Shown piece after piece: positions 54,965 through 64,000 of a DNA stretch of 64,000 bases. The notes under the pieces were generated by a model. That model searched no databases. It saw only the letters and a program-made list of their open reading frames with translations, and was not told the origin of the DNA. Where the stretch lies: NCBI RefSeq assembly GCF_035046485.1, contig NC_085136.1, forward strand, positions 82,725,734 through 82,789,733, written 5' to 3'. The translations under genes were made by a program, and so were the position numbers. Position 1 is the stretch's first letter. Every line of letters starts with the position of its first letter. The DNA comes from Aedes albopictus (Eukaryota > Arthropoda > Insecta > Diptera > Culicidae).

Positions 54965-56152
54965 CGGCCGGTCGACAACGGACCAGAACTTCACCGTACG
55001 GCAAATCCTCCAGAAATGCCGTGAATACCAGGTCCCAACGCATCACCTGTTCATCGACTTCAAAGCGGCATACGACAGTATCGACCGCACAGAGCTATGG
55101 AAAATTATGGACGAGAACAGCTTTCCCGGGAAGCTGACTAGACTGATAAGAGCAACGATGGACGGTGTGCAGAACAGCGTAAGGATTTCGGGTGAACTAT
55201 CCAGTTCATTTGAATCTCGACGGGGATTACGACAAGGTGATGGACTTTCCTGCCTACTATTTAACATCGCCATGGAAGGTGTTATGCGACGAGCCGGGCT
55301 CAACAGCCGGGGTACGATCTTCACGAAATCCAGCCAATTTGTCTGTTTTGCGGATGATATGGATATTATTGCTAGAACATTTGGAACGGTGGCAGAACAG
55401 TACACCCGCCTGAAACGTGAAGCAGCAAAGGTCGGACTGGTGGTGAATGCGGCTAAGACAAAGTACATGCTGGTAGGCGGAACCGAACACGACCGGATCC
55501 GTCTGGGTAGTAATATTACGATAGACGGGAATACTTTCGAGGTGGTGGAAGAATTCGTCTACCTCGGTTCCTTGCTAACGACTGACAATAACGTGAGCCG
55601 TGAAATACGAAGGCGCATCATCAGTGGCAGTCGTGCCTACTATGGGCTCCAGCAGAAACTGCGGTCAAAAAAGATTCACCCCCGCACCAAATGTACCATG
55701 ACAAGACGTTAATAAGACCGGTGGTTCTCTACGGACACGAGACATGGACGATGCTCGAGGAGGACCTGCAAGCACTCAGAGTTTTCGAGCGACGGGTGCT
55801 AAGGACGATCTTCGGCGGCGTGCAGGAGAACGGTGTGTGGCGGAGAAGGATGAACCACGAGCTCGCTGAACTTTACGGCGAACCCAGCATCCAGAAAGTG
55901 GCAAAAGCCGGAAGGATACGATGGGCAGGGCATGTTGCAAGAATGCCGGACAACAACCCTGCAAAGTTGGTGTTTGCTAACCATCCGGTTGGTACAAGAA
56001 GGCGTGGAGCGCAGAGAGCACGATGGGCGGACCAGGTCTGGCGAGTGTTGGGCGTGACCGACGTTGGAGAGCTGCAGCTGCAAATCGAGTATTATGGCGG
56101 CAAATTGTTGATTCAGTATTATCATGAATTTGATGTTAACTAAATAAATAAA
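54965..56152 (+). mobile_element. RTE-clade LINE, 3' fragment
   Basis: 14-bp target duplications TGGTAATTGAGCTC (54951-54964, 56153-56166) are exact. The fragment is the 3' 1.2 kb of the same subfamily as the 44.4-kb copy and ends in (TAAA)n. It is truncated within RT before block A. Confidence 0.92.
54966..56143 (+). pseudogene. RTE RT fragment with two frame lesions
   Basis: RT blocks FIDFKAAYDSIDR (about 55055), GLRQGDGLSCLLFN and CFADDMDII are intact. Relative to the 44.4-kb copy a single T is missing near 55700, giving a stop at 55710-55712. A net 10-bp deletion near 56036 changes the C-terminus again. Otherwise nucleotide identity to the 44.4-kb copy is very high. Confidence 0.88.
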
Positions 56153-56166
56153 TGGTAATTGAGCTC

Positions 56167-57899
56167 GTATCAAAGCAAATCATAATCACAGAATTTCAAA
56201 AATGCCAAATATGGGACTACCGAGCACCACCCTATCGCGGTATCTGCACCAAGCACCGTGATGATGACAGCAAGGTAAACGATGAACGACAAGGATTACG
56301 ATGAGATTCACCAGTTTTCGCTGGTATGGTATAGGTAGGTAAGAGACGGCAGCTAGCAGAGCGGCTGTGGCCAAATTTTTATGGGACCCATAAGCCGGTA
56401 CGACTTCCGGCAACTGCGCTAACGTTTGCTCTTGCAATAATGTTTGCTCCGCTTTGTTCGGTTGGCTTGCTCTGCTTCCGATTGCTTTGCCGGACATGTT
56501 GGTTGACATTGCTGCTGGAAGATATCCACTTTTATTCGGAGACGGCAACTGCCAGGTGAATGCCGAGCACATAATGGGGTTTTCTTGCGAAGAAGGCAGA
56601 ATTTTCCTTTTGTGTAACAAAATCCACTGATAATGAGTTCCCATTAGCTTCATTCACGGTTGCACGAGCGATAATTACGTAGATTGTCATTTTTTTTTGT
56701 TCGTTTGCAGGAACGTGTTATCTCCTTTCATTAGGATGCGATGGAGAAACTGTTATTTTATTTCACAATGAAAACCCCTTTGTTTCTTAATTAAAGCGCA
56801 GTAGCATTTCAAGGGACGGTAAGCACAGCTTCAATTATAGTACTGATTTTATTTTGAAATGCTGATCTGTTTGGAGGATTTAATGTGCATTTAATTAATA
56901 TGAGAAGGTTCGTATGTATAATCAAAACAGTAAACGCAAGAGAATTCATGAAACGAACCTGGGTTCGAATCTTGGCTGGTCAAGGAAGTTTTTGTAATGG
57001 ACATAATCTAGAAATCCTCGAGCACAGAGTATTTTCGTGCATACCCCATGATAAACAATTACACAATGGTAATGGAGATCTCTGTCGATAGCTGCAGAAG
57101 TGCTGCATTAAGCTGTGGAAAAAAAATATTCCAGTTGGCACGTAGAGAAAGACAATAGAATTCTATTCAGACAAATCATGATTCCAACTTCCTCCATCCA
57201 TCGGAGTGGACTTAAAAATGAAAACTTTTGCAAAGCTGCTGATACTCAGTTTAATTCTGAACAGATGGAGATGTGTGACCGGCCCTCCATCATACGAGGA
57301 ATTAAAAATAAAGCCAACATCATGTGCAGTTTCCTGCATCCTTTAGTAGCCGTTAACGGAAGTTGTTATTTTCATACCGGACTGCTGCACAGCACATATT
57401 ACCTGGTGTACCTGGTACCACATGTGCTTGTAGGAAGGATGATGGTGAGGTCGATGTTGTGCTACCATGGAAATATTGCTTTTCATGATGAAAGCAAATG
57501 TGCTAGAGTCAGAAAACTTTTTTTTCCTCAAGGAGAATTAGTATGAGTACATTATTTGATTTCATGGAAGTATTTTAATGCCATGAATTTATAAATTAGG
57601 TGAGAAGTTGGAGCGGTTTATGATATGCCCCATGAAGTCAAAGTATCCATTGATAGCATTTCAGTACTCAATTACGGTTGACCCCAGTGATTCGACAGTG
57701 ACAGTTGTCGAACCACCAGAGTAATGTATTAATTCATCAAACAAATAACCTTACACTACCTTGCGCATTGATATTTAGGAACACAATGTTTAATCAAACT
57801 TTTTTTATGCCCTGCATAAAAGAAGGAAAGCTACTCAGAATATTGTCCAACAGAAAATTTAATAATGACGGTAACTATTGCAACGGCGGTCATGGAGTG
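56167..57899. other. No gene recognised
   Basis: Unique-looking DNA. A 143-codon plus frame at 57115-57546 lacks any recognised domain and has no promoter or splice context. Near 56967-56985, GGGTTCGAATCTTGGC matches a tRNA B-box, but no A-box or stem structure accompanies it. Confidence 0.4.
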
Positions 57900-58640
57900 G
57901 TTATATGTGAGAGCAGAAGGAGGTTGCAGGGGTTTTGCAGGGGGTCCCAAGCGGTTTCATCGGGGTACCAGGAGGTCTCAGAAGGGTTTTCGGGGGTCTG
58001 AGGGGTTTTTCGAAAGCATTGCCTTTTCGATAGGCTTTGAAGACGTTTCAGTACGTTGTTGGGGGTTTTCAAGGGTCTCACGTGCGTTACATGGGGTCCG
58101 AATGGGTCTTAAGGGGGTATACAAGGCATTTCATGAAGTCTCATTTCATATGAAGCTGATTTAAGAAGTGTTACGGGGGCGTTTTTGGGGGTTTCGGGGG
58201 CTCTCAGGTGCGTTACATATCGTCCAAGGGAATTTTAGGGGGATTCCGGAGGCATTTCAGGAAGTTTCCGAGCATTTTTGGCGAGACGGAGGCGTTTTCA
58301 GGGGTTTCGGAGGGTCTCAGATGTGGGTTCGGAAGGGGTTTTAGGGGGATTTTGGAAGCATTTTAGGAGGATTCAGAGTATTTTCGGTGGGGTTCAGAGG
58401 CGTAACGGAGGAGTTTTCAGGGGTTTCGAAGCGTCTCAGGTGTGTTACATAGGATGATTCAGTGCATTTTCGGTGGGATTCAGAGGCGTTACGCAAGCGT
58501 TTTCTGCGGTTTCGGAGGTTCTCAGGTGCGTTACATGGGGTCCGAGGGGCTTCAGGGGGATTTTGAAGAAATTTCAGGAAGCTTCTAAGAATTTTGTGCT
58601 GGCTTGACGGGATTTGGAGGCGTTACGAAGATGATTTCGT
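57900..58640. repeat. Degenerate GGGGTTTCGGAGGCG repeat
   Basis: G-rich units GGGGGTTTTCAGGGGTTTCGG, TCTCAGGTGCGTTACAT and GGGATTTTGGAAGCATTTC recur with periods of roughly 70-130 bp. Related to the reversed CCTGAAACC family. Confidence 0.8.
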
Positions 58641-60067
58641 TTTTTATGGTGGGTATACTGGTTGAAATCCTGGAATTCTGGATGGAAACCCTTTGAAAGA
58701 ATTACTTCTTGAGGAATTTCCGAAAAAAGAGTTGAAGAATTTTCCAATGGAATTCAGAAAAGAAAAAAGTCAGGAGTGGGGTTTCTTGAAGATACTTCCG
58801 AAGTCATAGTTGAAGATCTCTGAAGAAAATCCGAAAGAATTCTTGGAGAAATTCCCGATGAAACTTCTGAAGGGATTCCCGATGTCCTAGAACTCCTGGA
58901 AACTGGAACTTTAAAGCTGAAATATATGAGGTATTTCCGAAGAATGTTCTGGACGGAAATTTCAGCTATAGAACTCTTAGGAAAATTTCTGATGGAGCTC
59001 CTGGAGGATTTCCCGAAAGAACACTTTGGAAGATTCCCAAGAAAATCCCGGAGGAATTTTGTGAATGAATTTTCGGATAATTGAATAAAGTCTTAGAGGA
59101 ATTCGTGAAGAAACTCTTAAGACGGTTTCCGGAAGAGATCATAGAGTGATTCCCGGAGGAACTCCTTGAGAAATTCCTGGAGGAACTCCTTGTAAAATTT
59201 GCGAAAAGGTTTCCAAGGATTTAAAAAAAACATAAGGAAGAATTTCCAAAAACATTCCTAGAGGAGCTCCCGAAGGAAATCCTGAAGGATTTTTGAAAAA
59301 TAATAAAGCAAGGCCTGGAGGATTTCCAAAAGTAATCCCCGATGGAGCTCCTAGAGGATTTCACTTCTGGAGAAATTTCCGGAGAATTTTTTGAAAAATA
59401 TATCCTCGAAAGAATTTCTGGAGGCTTTTCTCATGGTGCTCCTAGAGGAACTATCGTTGGATCTATGGAGAGAATTCTCCTTGGAATTTCTGGAGAACTT
59501 TCCGAGAGAAGTGTTGGAAGAATTCCCGAAGAGAGTCCTGGAAGTTTTTCTAAAAAAATCTCGAAGGAAAGTCTGAAAAAAAATCTCTGGTGGAATAATT
59601 TTGAAAGGAACTACTAGAAGAACTTCCAAGGGAAATCTTCGATTGAACTCCAAGAACATCCAAAGGATCTTCTCGATGGAACTTCTGAAGAATATCTGGA
59701 GAGAGGCTCTTGCAAATAAATCCGGAAGAGCTTTTGGGGAAATTTGCGATGAAGTCCCTGAAAGAACTCCCGATGAAACTCCGGTGGGAATTTTCGAAAG
59801 AAGTGTTGGAGGAATTCCCGAAGAATGTCCTAGAAGGATTTTCGAAAAAAAACTCCTGCTTAGGTTTTTAACGGAACTCTTGGACCAGCTGTTGTACAAA
59901 TTCCTCATCAAATTCTCGAATTAACTTCTGAAAAATAAATACTGAAGGAAATCCGAAAGGAACTTTTGAGGTAGTTCGTAAAAACAATTGAAAATAATTC
60001 TGAAGAGATTCTCGAAAGAGCTACTGGAGGAATTTCCTAATAAACGCGAGTTTTCCCGATAGAGCTC

Positions 60068-60239
60068 CTAGGGGCCTGTCCATAAACTACGTAGACTCTA
60101 AGAGGGGGACGGGGGGTCTGGCTAAAGTCTACGCTCCATACAAATTTCGAAAATTTTGTATGAACAAAAGTCTACGAGGGGGGAGGGGGGGTTTGAGATG
60201 GCCGAAAAAAAGTCTACGTAGTTTATGGACAGCGCCTAG
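60068..60239. mobile_element. MITE with CTGTCCATAAACTACGTAGA termini
   Basis: Core 60072-60235. TGTCCATAAACTACGTAGAC is near the left end, and its inverse is near the right. CTAG lies at both edges (60068-60071, 60236-60239). Inner GTCTACG and CATACAAA motifs also pair. A partial relative lies at 52.55-52.65 kb. Confidence 0.8.
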
Positions 60240-61176
60240 ATGAATTCCTGATGGTATTCATGGAGGAATTCCCTGAAGACCACTAAAGGATTACCCCAGG
60301 AAACTTCTGAACAATTTTCGAAGGAATTTAATAAAATGAAAATTGAAGGTAATCTTAGAAAAAATCGCGAATATACTCCTAAGGTGGTTTCCGAGCGGTT
60401 CCTGGAGAAACTTCTTAAGAAATTCCTGAAGGAATTCCATGGAAAATTTGCGGAGGAGTTCCCAAGGTTTAAACAAAATCATAACGAAGAATTTCCAAAG
60501 GCATTCCTAGAAGAGCTCCCGAAAGAAATCCTGAAGGATTGCTTAAAAAATCATGCAACCCCTGGAGGATTACCAAAAGCGATTCCCGATGGATATTCCT
60601 AGAGGAATTTGCGGTGAAATTTCTGGAGAAATTCCCGGATGTTTTTTTGTATGATAAAAATTCTGTAAATTACACCTTGCAGGAACTTTTGGAGAAATTT
60701 TCTATGGTACTTCTTTCAAGAGCAAATGTTGCTACTGAAATAATTCCCAATGGTGCTCCTGGAGGAATTCCCGGAAGAAGTGTAGGAGGAATTCCCGACG
60801 AGAGTCTTGGAAGATTTCTCGAAGATACTCTTGAAGGTTTTCTTACAAAAACTCATGAAGAAATTTGCAAAAAAAGATATAAAAAAGAACTTTTGGAAAA
60901 AAAACTGTAGGAATTTCCTATGGAACTCCTAGAGGAAGTACCGTTTCAGCTGAGGGAATTCCCGATGTAAATTGTTAAGAAATTTCTGAAAGAAGTGTAA
61001 GATGAATTCCCAAAAAGAGACCTGGGAGAATTCTTAGAGATATCCTTGAGAGATTTATTGTAAAAACTCCTGGAGGAGTTGCAGAAAGTAATTCTCGAAG
61101 TAACTTCTTGAAAAAAAATCCTGAAGGAAGTCATAGAGAAAGCTGGAAGCTCCTAAAAAATTGATAGATTTTTTGG

Positions 61177-61256
61177 GGTCTCCAGTTAGCCTAGTGGTTA
61201 AGGCTATGGATCGCCAATCCGGAGACGGCGGGGACGTAGAGCCACAAAGAAGAAGA
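61177..61256 (+). mobile_element. Internally deleted tRNA-headed SINE, 80 bp
   Basis: The head GTTAGCCTAGTGGTTAAGGC is a good A-box region, followed by ATCGCCAATCCGGAGACGG, then a direct jump to ACGTAGAGCCACAAAGAAGA tail. The 11-bp target duplications AGATTTTTTGG (61166-61176, 61257-61267) are exact. The paralogous duplicate near 62980 shows the empty site. The B-box is lost in the deletion. Confidence 0.85.
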
Positions 61257-61565
61257 AGATTTTTTGGAAAAGTTCTCGAAGGAACTTCTGGAGAAATTTT
61301 AAAGGGAAATCCCTGATGAAATTCCTGGAGACAAAACTGAATAAATTTCTGATGGATTCTCGATGGAAATCTTTTGGGAGAATGTCCAAAATACATCTTG
61401 AAAAATTTCCGAAGAAGTGTAGGAGGATTTCTTGATGGAAATCCTGTAAAAATACTGCTGTAGGCTTTGTTGAAGAAACTTTTGCAGGTATTGTTGAAGA
61501 ATCTCTAGGAGAAATTTCTAAAGGACCTCTGATGAAAATTTGGAGGAAGGAACTTTTGGAAAACT

Positions 61566-61679
61566 TTAACGCACGCCTGTCTGATACTAAAACTGCACCG
61601 CGCTCGCGCCGTTTACGATGAGTGAGATTTTTTTTGTTGTGATGTACTTTTTACAACGGTGCGCGTTCTGAAGGGTTAA
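61566..61679. mobile_element. TTAA-bordered insertion, 110-bp core
   Basis: TTAA at 61566-61569 and 61676-61679. The right end (reverse strand) reads CCCTTCAGAACGCGCACC, resembling TTAA-type MITE termini, while the left end (CGCACGCC) is shorter or decayed. Copy 2 of the duplication lacks it. Confidence 0.65.
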
Positions 61680-62431
61680 ACACCTGAAGGAATTTCAGAT
61701 GGATGAATTTTTGAATGAATTTTTCCAGGAATTCCCCAAGAACGATCGTGAAGGATTTCCGTAAAAACTGAATTTTTTCAAGGAACTCCTGGAGCAGTTG
61801 GCGTTGGATATGCTCCAGAAATTCTCGAATGCACTACTGAAAAAATCCGGAAAAAAATATTAAAAACCTCTTGAGGCAGTTCCTAAAGAAACGAAATAAA
61901 TTTAGAAAAACAAATTCTCGAAGGAGGAATCCTAAAGGAACTTCAACGGGTATTCTCTACAAAACACCTGCGGAAATTCCTGAGGGAGCTTCTGAAGGAT
62001 TCCCCGAAGATACTCCTGGAGGGATTTCAAAAGCAGGGGGAATTTTCTATAGAATTGAGAAAAATAAGAATTGAAGGAAATTATAAAGGGATTCGTTAGG
62101 AACTCCTAGAGTGTGTTCCGAAAACCACCATAGAACAATTCCCAAAAAAAAAACACCCCAAGAAATTCCTGAAGAAACTGATTGGGAAATTTGCCAAAGA
62201 ACATCTTGGTATACTCCCGAGGAATTCCTAGAAGATTTCTCAAGTAATTTTTGAAAGAAATAAAAGGAAGAATTTCCAAAGCCATACTTTTAGAAGTTCT
62301 CGAATAAAATCCTAAAGCGTTTCTTGAACAAAATCAAGATCTTTTAAAAAATGAAAATTAGAAAAAAAAACCGGGAATAATTTTGAAGGAACTTGTATAG
62401 TGCTTTCCGAAACAACTCTTGAAAAAACTGC

Positions 62432-62791
62432 TCAAGGCGAAACTGGAAGCATTTCCTCATTTTTTTTTGGTTTTTGATTTTTCATTAAATAACGAAGCAA
62501 TATTTTCAAGATCGGTTTTCGTACACATGTAGAGCATGGTTCAAGGTATCTTCTGATTTTTTTTTTGGTGGTGAAAATGTTTACCATTTTTGCAGAAACC
62601 ATTTTTTTGTGAAATTTTGTTTAAAAATGGTTCTGCAGAAACGAAAAACATTTTCACCACGAAACAAATCAGGAGATACCTTGATCCATACTCTACACGT
62701 GCATGAAAACCGATTTTGAAAATATTGCCTCGTTATTTGATAAAAAATCAAAAACCAAAAAAATGAGGAAATGGATCCAGTTTCGCCTTAA
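62432..62791. mobile_element. Full-length palindromic MITE, copy B
   Basis: AAGGCGAAACTGGAAGC at the left and CCAGTTTCGCCTTAA at the right; 360 bp folding on itself. Closely similar to copy A at 29745-30100, including GTACACATGTAGAG and ACCAAAAA segments. The left TTAA is TCAA here. It separates the two duplication copies. Confidence 0.86.
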
Positions 62792-62792
62792 G

Positions 62793-63900
62793 AAAATTTC
62801 CGAAAGAAGTGTTAGATGAATCCTCAAAGAGAGACCTAAGAGAATTCTTAGAGATACCCTTGAGAGATTTATTATAAAAACTCATGGAGGAGTTGCAGAA
62901 AGTAATTCTCGAAGGAACTTCTTGATAAAAATCCTGAGGGAAGTCATAGAGAAAGCTGGAAGCTCCTAAAAAATTGATAGATTTTTTGGATAAGTTTTCG
63001 AAGGAACTTCTGGAGAAATTCTAAAGCGAAATCCCTGATGAAAATCCTGGAGACATTGCTGAATAAATTTCTGATGGATTCACGATGGAAATCATTTGGG
63101 AGAATGTCCAAAATACATCTTGAAAAATTTCCGAAGAAGTGTAGGAGGTTTTGTTGAAGGAAATCCTGAAAGAATACTGCTGTAGGCTTTGTTGAAGAAA
63201 CTTCTGCATATATTGCTGAAGAATCTGTAGGAGAAGGTCCTCAGAAGACAATTTGGAGGGAGGAACTTTTAAAAAACTTCTTGAGGAAACTAAAAAAAAA
63301 TCCAAACGGAGGAGGCCTGATTAAACATCTTAAAGAATTCCAGATGGATGCATTTTTGAAAGAATTGATTCAGGAATTCCCGAAGAAAGATCGTGAAGAA
63401 TTTCAGAAAAAAAAACTCCATCAGGATTTCTTAAATGAGCTCCTGGAGCAGTGGGTCTTGGATTTTCTCCATAAATTATCGAATGAGCTACAGAAAAAAG
63501 CCGGAGGAAAAACGACTTTTTTTTTGAGGCAATTCCTAAAAAAAAACGAAAGAAATTTAAAAAAAAAAATCTCAAAGGACCTCTCGGAGGAACTCTTGTG
63601 GAAATTCCTGATGGAGCTTCTGCAGGATTCCCCGATGGAACTCCTGGGGAGATTCCCAAATAAAATCCTGGAGGAATTTTCGAATGAATCAAAAAAAAAA
63701 AAAAAAAAGGAAATCGAAGAGCGATCCCCGAAAGATCTCCTTGAGAAATTTCTGAAGAAATTCATTGGGAAATTTGCGAAGCAACATCTTGGGATATTAC
63801 CGAAGCATTCTCGAGGATTTCTTAAAGAATTTTTGAAGGAGTTCTTGTGAAGGAGTTTTTGTAGGAGTTTTCGAATGAAATCCCAAAGGGTCTCCGAAAA
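62793..63900. repeat. Intra-array duplication, copy 2
   Basis: Counterpart of 60975-62250. The uninterrupted TTGATAGATTTTTTGGATAAG site and the absence of a TTAA insertion near 63280 show the state before those insertions. Confidence 0.85.
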
Positions 63901-64000
63901 AAAATCAAGAGATTACTGCAGTAGTTCAAAAGTGATTTCCAAAGGAACTCCTAGAACAATACTCGAAGAAAATCCTGAAGTATTTCCGAATGATCTGTTT

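Larger units (their letters stand above)
60975..62250. repeat. Intra-array duplication, copy 1
   Basis: Aligns with 62793-63900: both carry GTGTWAGATGAATYC, GAAAGCTGGAAGCTCC, TTGATAGATTTTTTGG, AATACATCTTGAAAAATTTCC, ACTGCTGTAGGCTTTG and CTCCTGGAGCAG in the same order. Copy 1 additionally holds a SINE and a TTAA insertion absent from copy 2. Confidence 0.85.
58650..64000. repeat. Long degenerate ~24-bp repeat array
   Basis: GAATTCCTGGAGGAACTCC-type units over 5.3 kb to the window edge. They produce Glu/Phe/Leu/Lys-rich open frames (for example 59342-59617, 60336-60602, 63281-63850) that are by-products of an 8-codon period. Insertions at 60.07, 61.18, 61.57 and 62.43 kb and an internal duplication are listed separately. 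Confidence 0.88.

Noticed and set aside
57115..57546. 143-codon plus-strand frame
   Set aside because: No recognised domain and no promoter or splice context; left unannotated as a gene.
59351..59911. 186-codon Ser/Phe-rich minus-strand frame
   Set aside because: By-product of the degenerate 24-bp array; similar frames occur throughout it.
63281..63850. 189-codon Lys/Glu/Phe/Leu-rich plus-strand frame
   Set aside because: Repeat-derived; the paralogous segment at 61.68-61.96 kb is broken by frameshifts and stops.

Overview
The window looks like repeat-dense intergenic and intronic DNA from a culicine mosquito, most likely Aedes. This is inferred from the mix of RTE-clade and R1-clade LINEs, tRNA-headed SINEs with (AGA)n tails, many small TIR elements, and nested insertions. 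No rRNA, complete tRNA, CRISPR or bacterial-style operon was seen. Only one host-gene piece is supported: a 459-nt exon with splice sites at both ends, minus strand, about 42.7-43.2 kb. All other sizeable coding sequence belongs to transposable elements.

Layout. 1-3759: three abutting simple satellites with 6-, 9- and 11-bp units. 3.8-10.7 kb: no gene; four small TIR or hairpin elements and degenerate tandem repeats. 10.7-15.2 kb: a tandem repeat of about 155 bp split by a full-length RTE LINE (11-bp target duplication). 15.2-18.6 kb: sparse. 18.6-24.8 kb: a decayed minus-strand R1-like LINE split by a 4.1-kb hAT-like insertion. 24.8-26.8 kb: no recognised gene. 26.8-29.7 kb: a minus-strand LINE split by foldback element FB1. 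29.7-40.2 kb: a palindromic MITE, then a four-level nest: R1-like LINE, a second LINE with an intact ORF1, foldback element FB2, and an RTE 5' fragment. 40.3-41.3 kb: microsatellite-bearing repeat. 42.7-43.2 kb: host exon. 43.7-47.7 kb: degenerate repeat of about 24 bp split by an RTE copy with an uninterrupted 885-codon frame. 47.8-52.5 kb: degenerate repeats and MITEs. 52.7-53.6 kb: foldback element FB3. 53.9-56.2 kb: MITE, SINE, RTE fragment. 57.9-64 kb: degenerate repeat arrays with an internal duplication and small insertions.

The most notable system is the set FB1, FB2 and FB3. Each has 9-10 bp target duplications, termini starting GG (or GA), and long terminal inverted repeats made of short tandem units: ATTCGCCCGAA in FB1, ATTTGGTCGAA in FB2, CCATAAATAATT in FB3. 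FB1 and FB2 also share an internal tandem motif, so they appear to be relatives. None encodes a transposase here, so the mobilising enzyme is unknown; the target-site length points to a Mutator-like source. Target duplications and reading-frame continuity across insertions allow the relative order of many insertions to be worked out.
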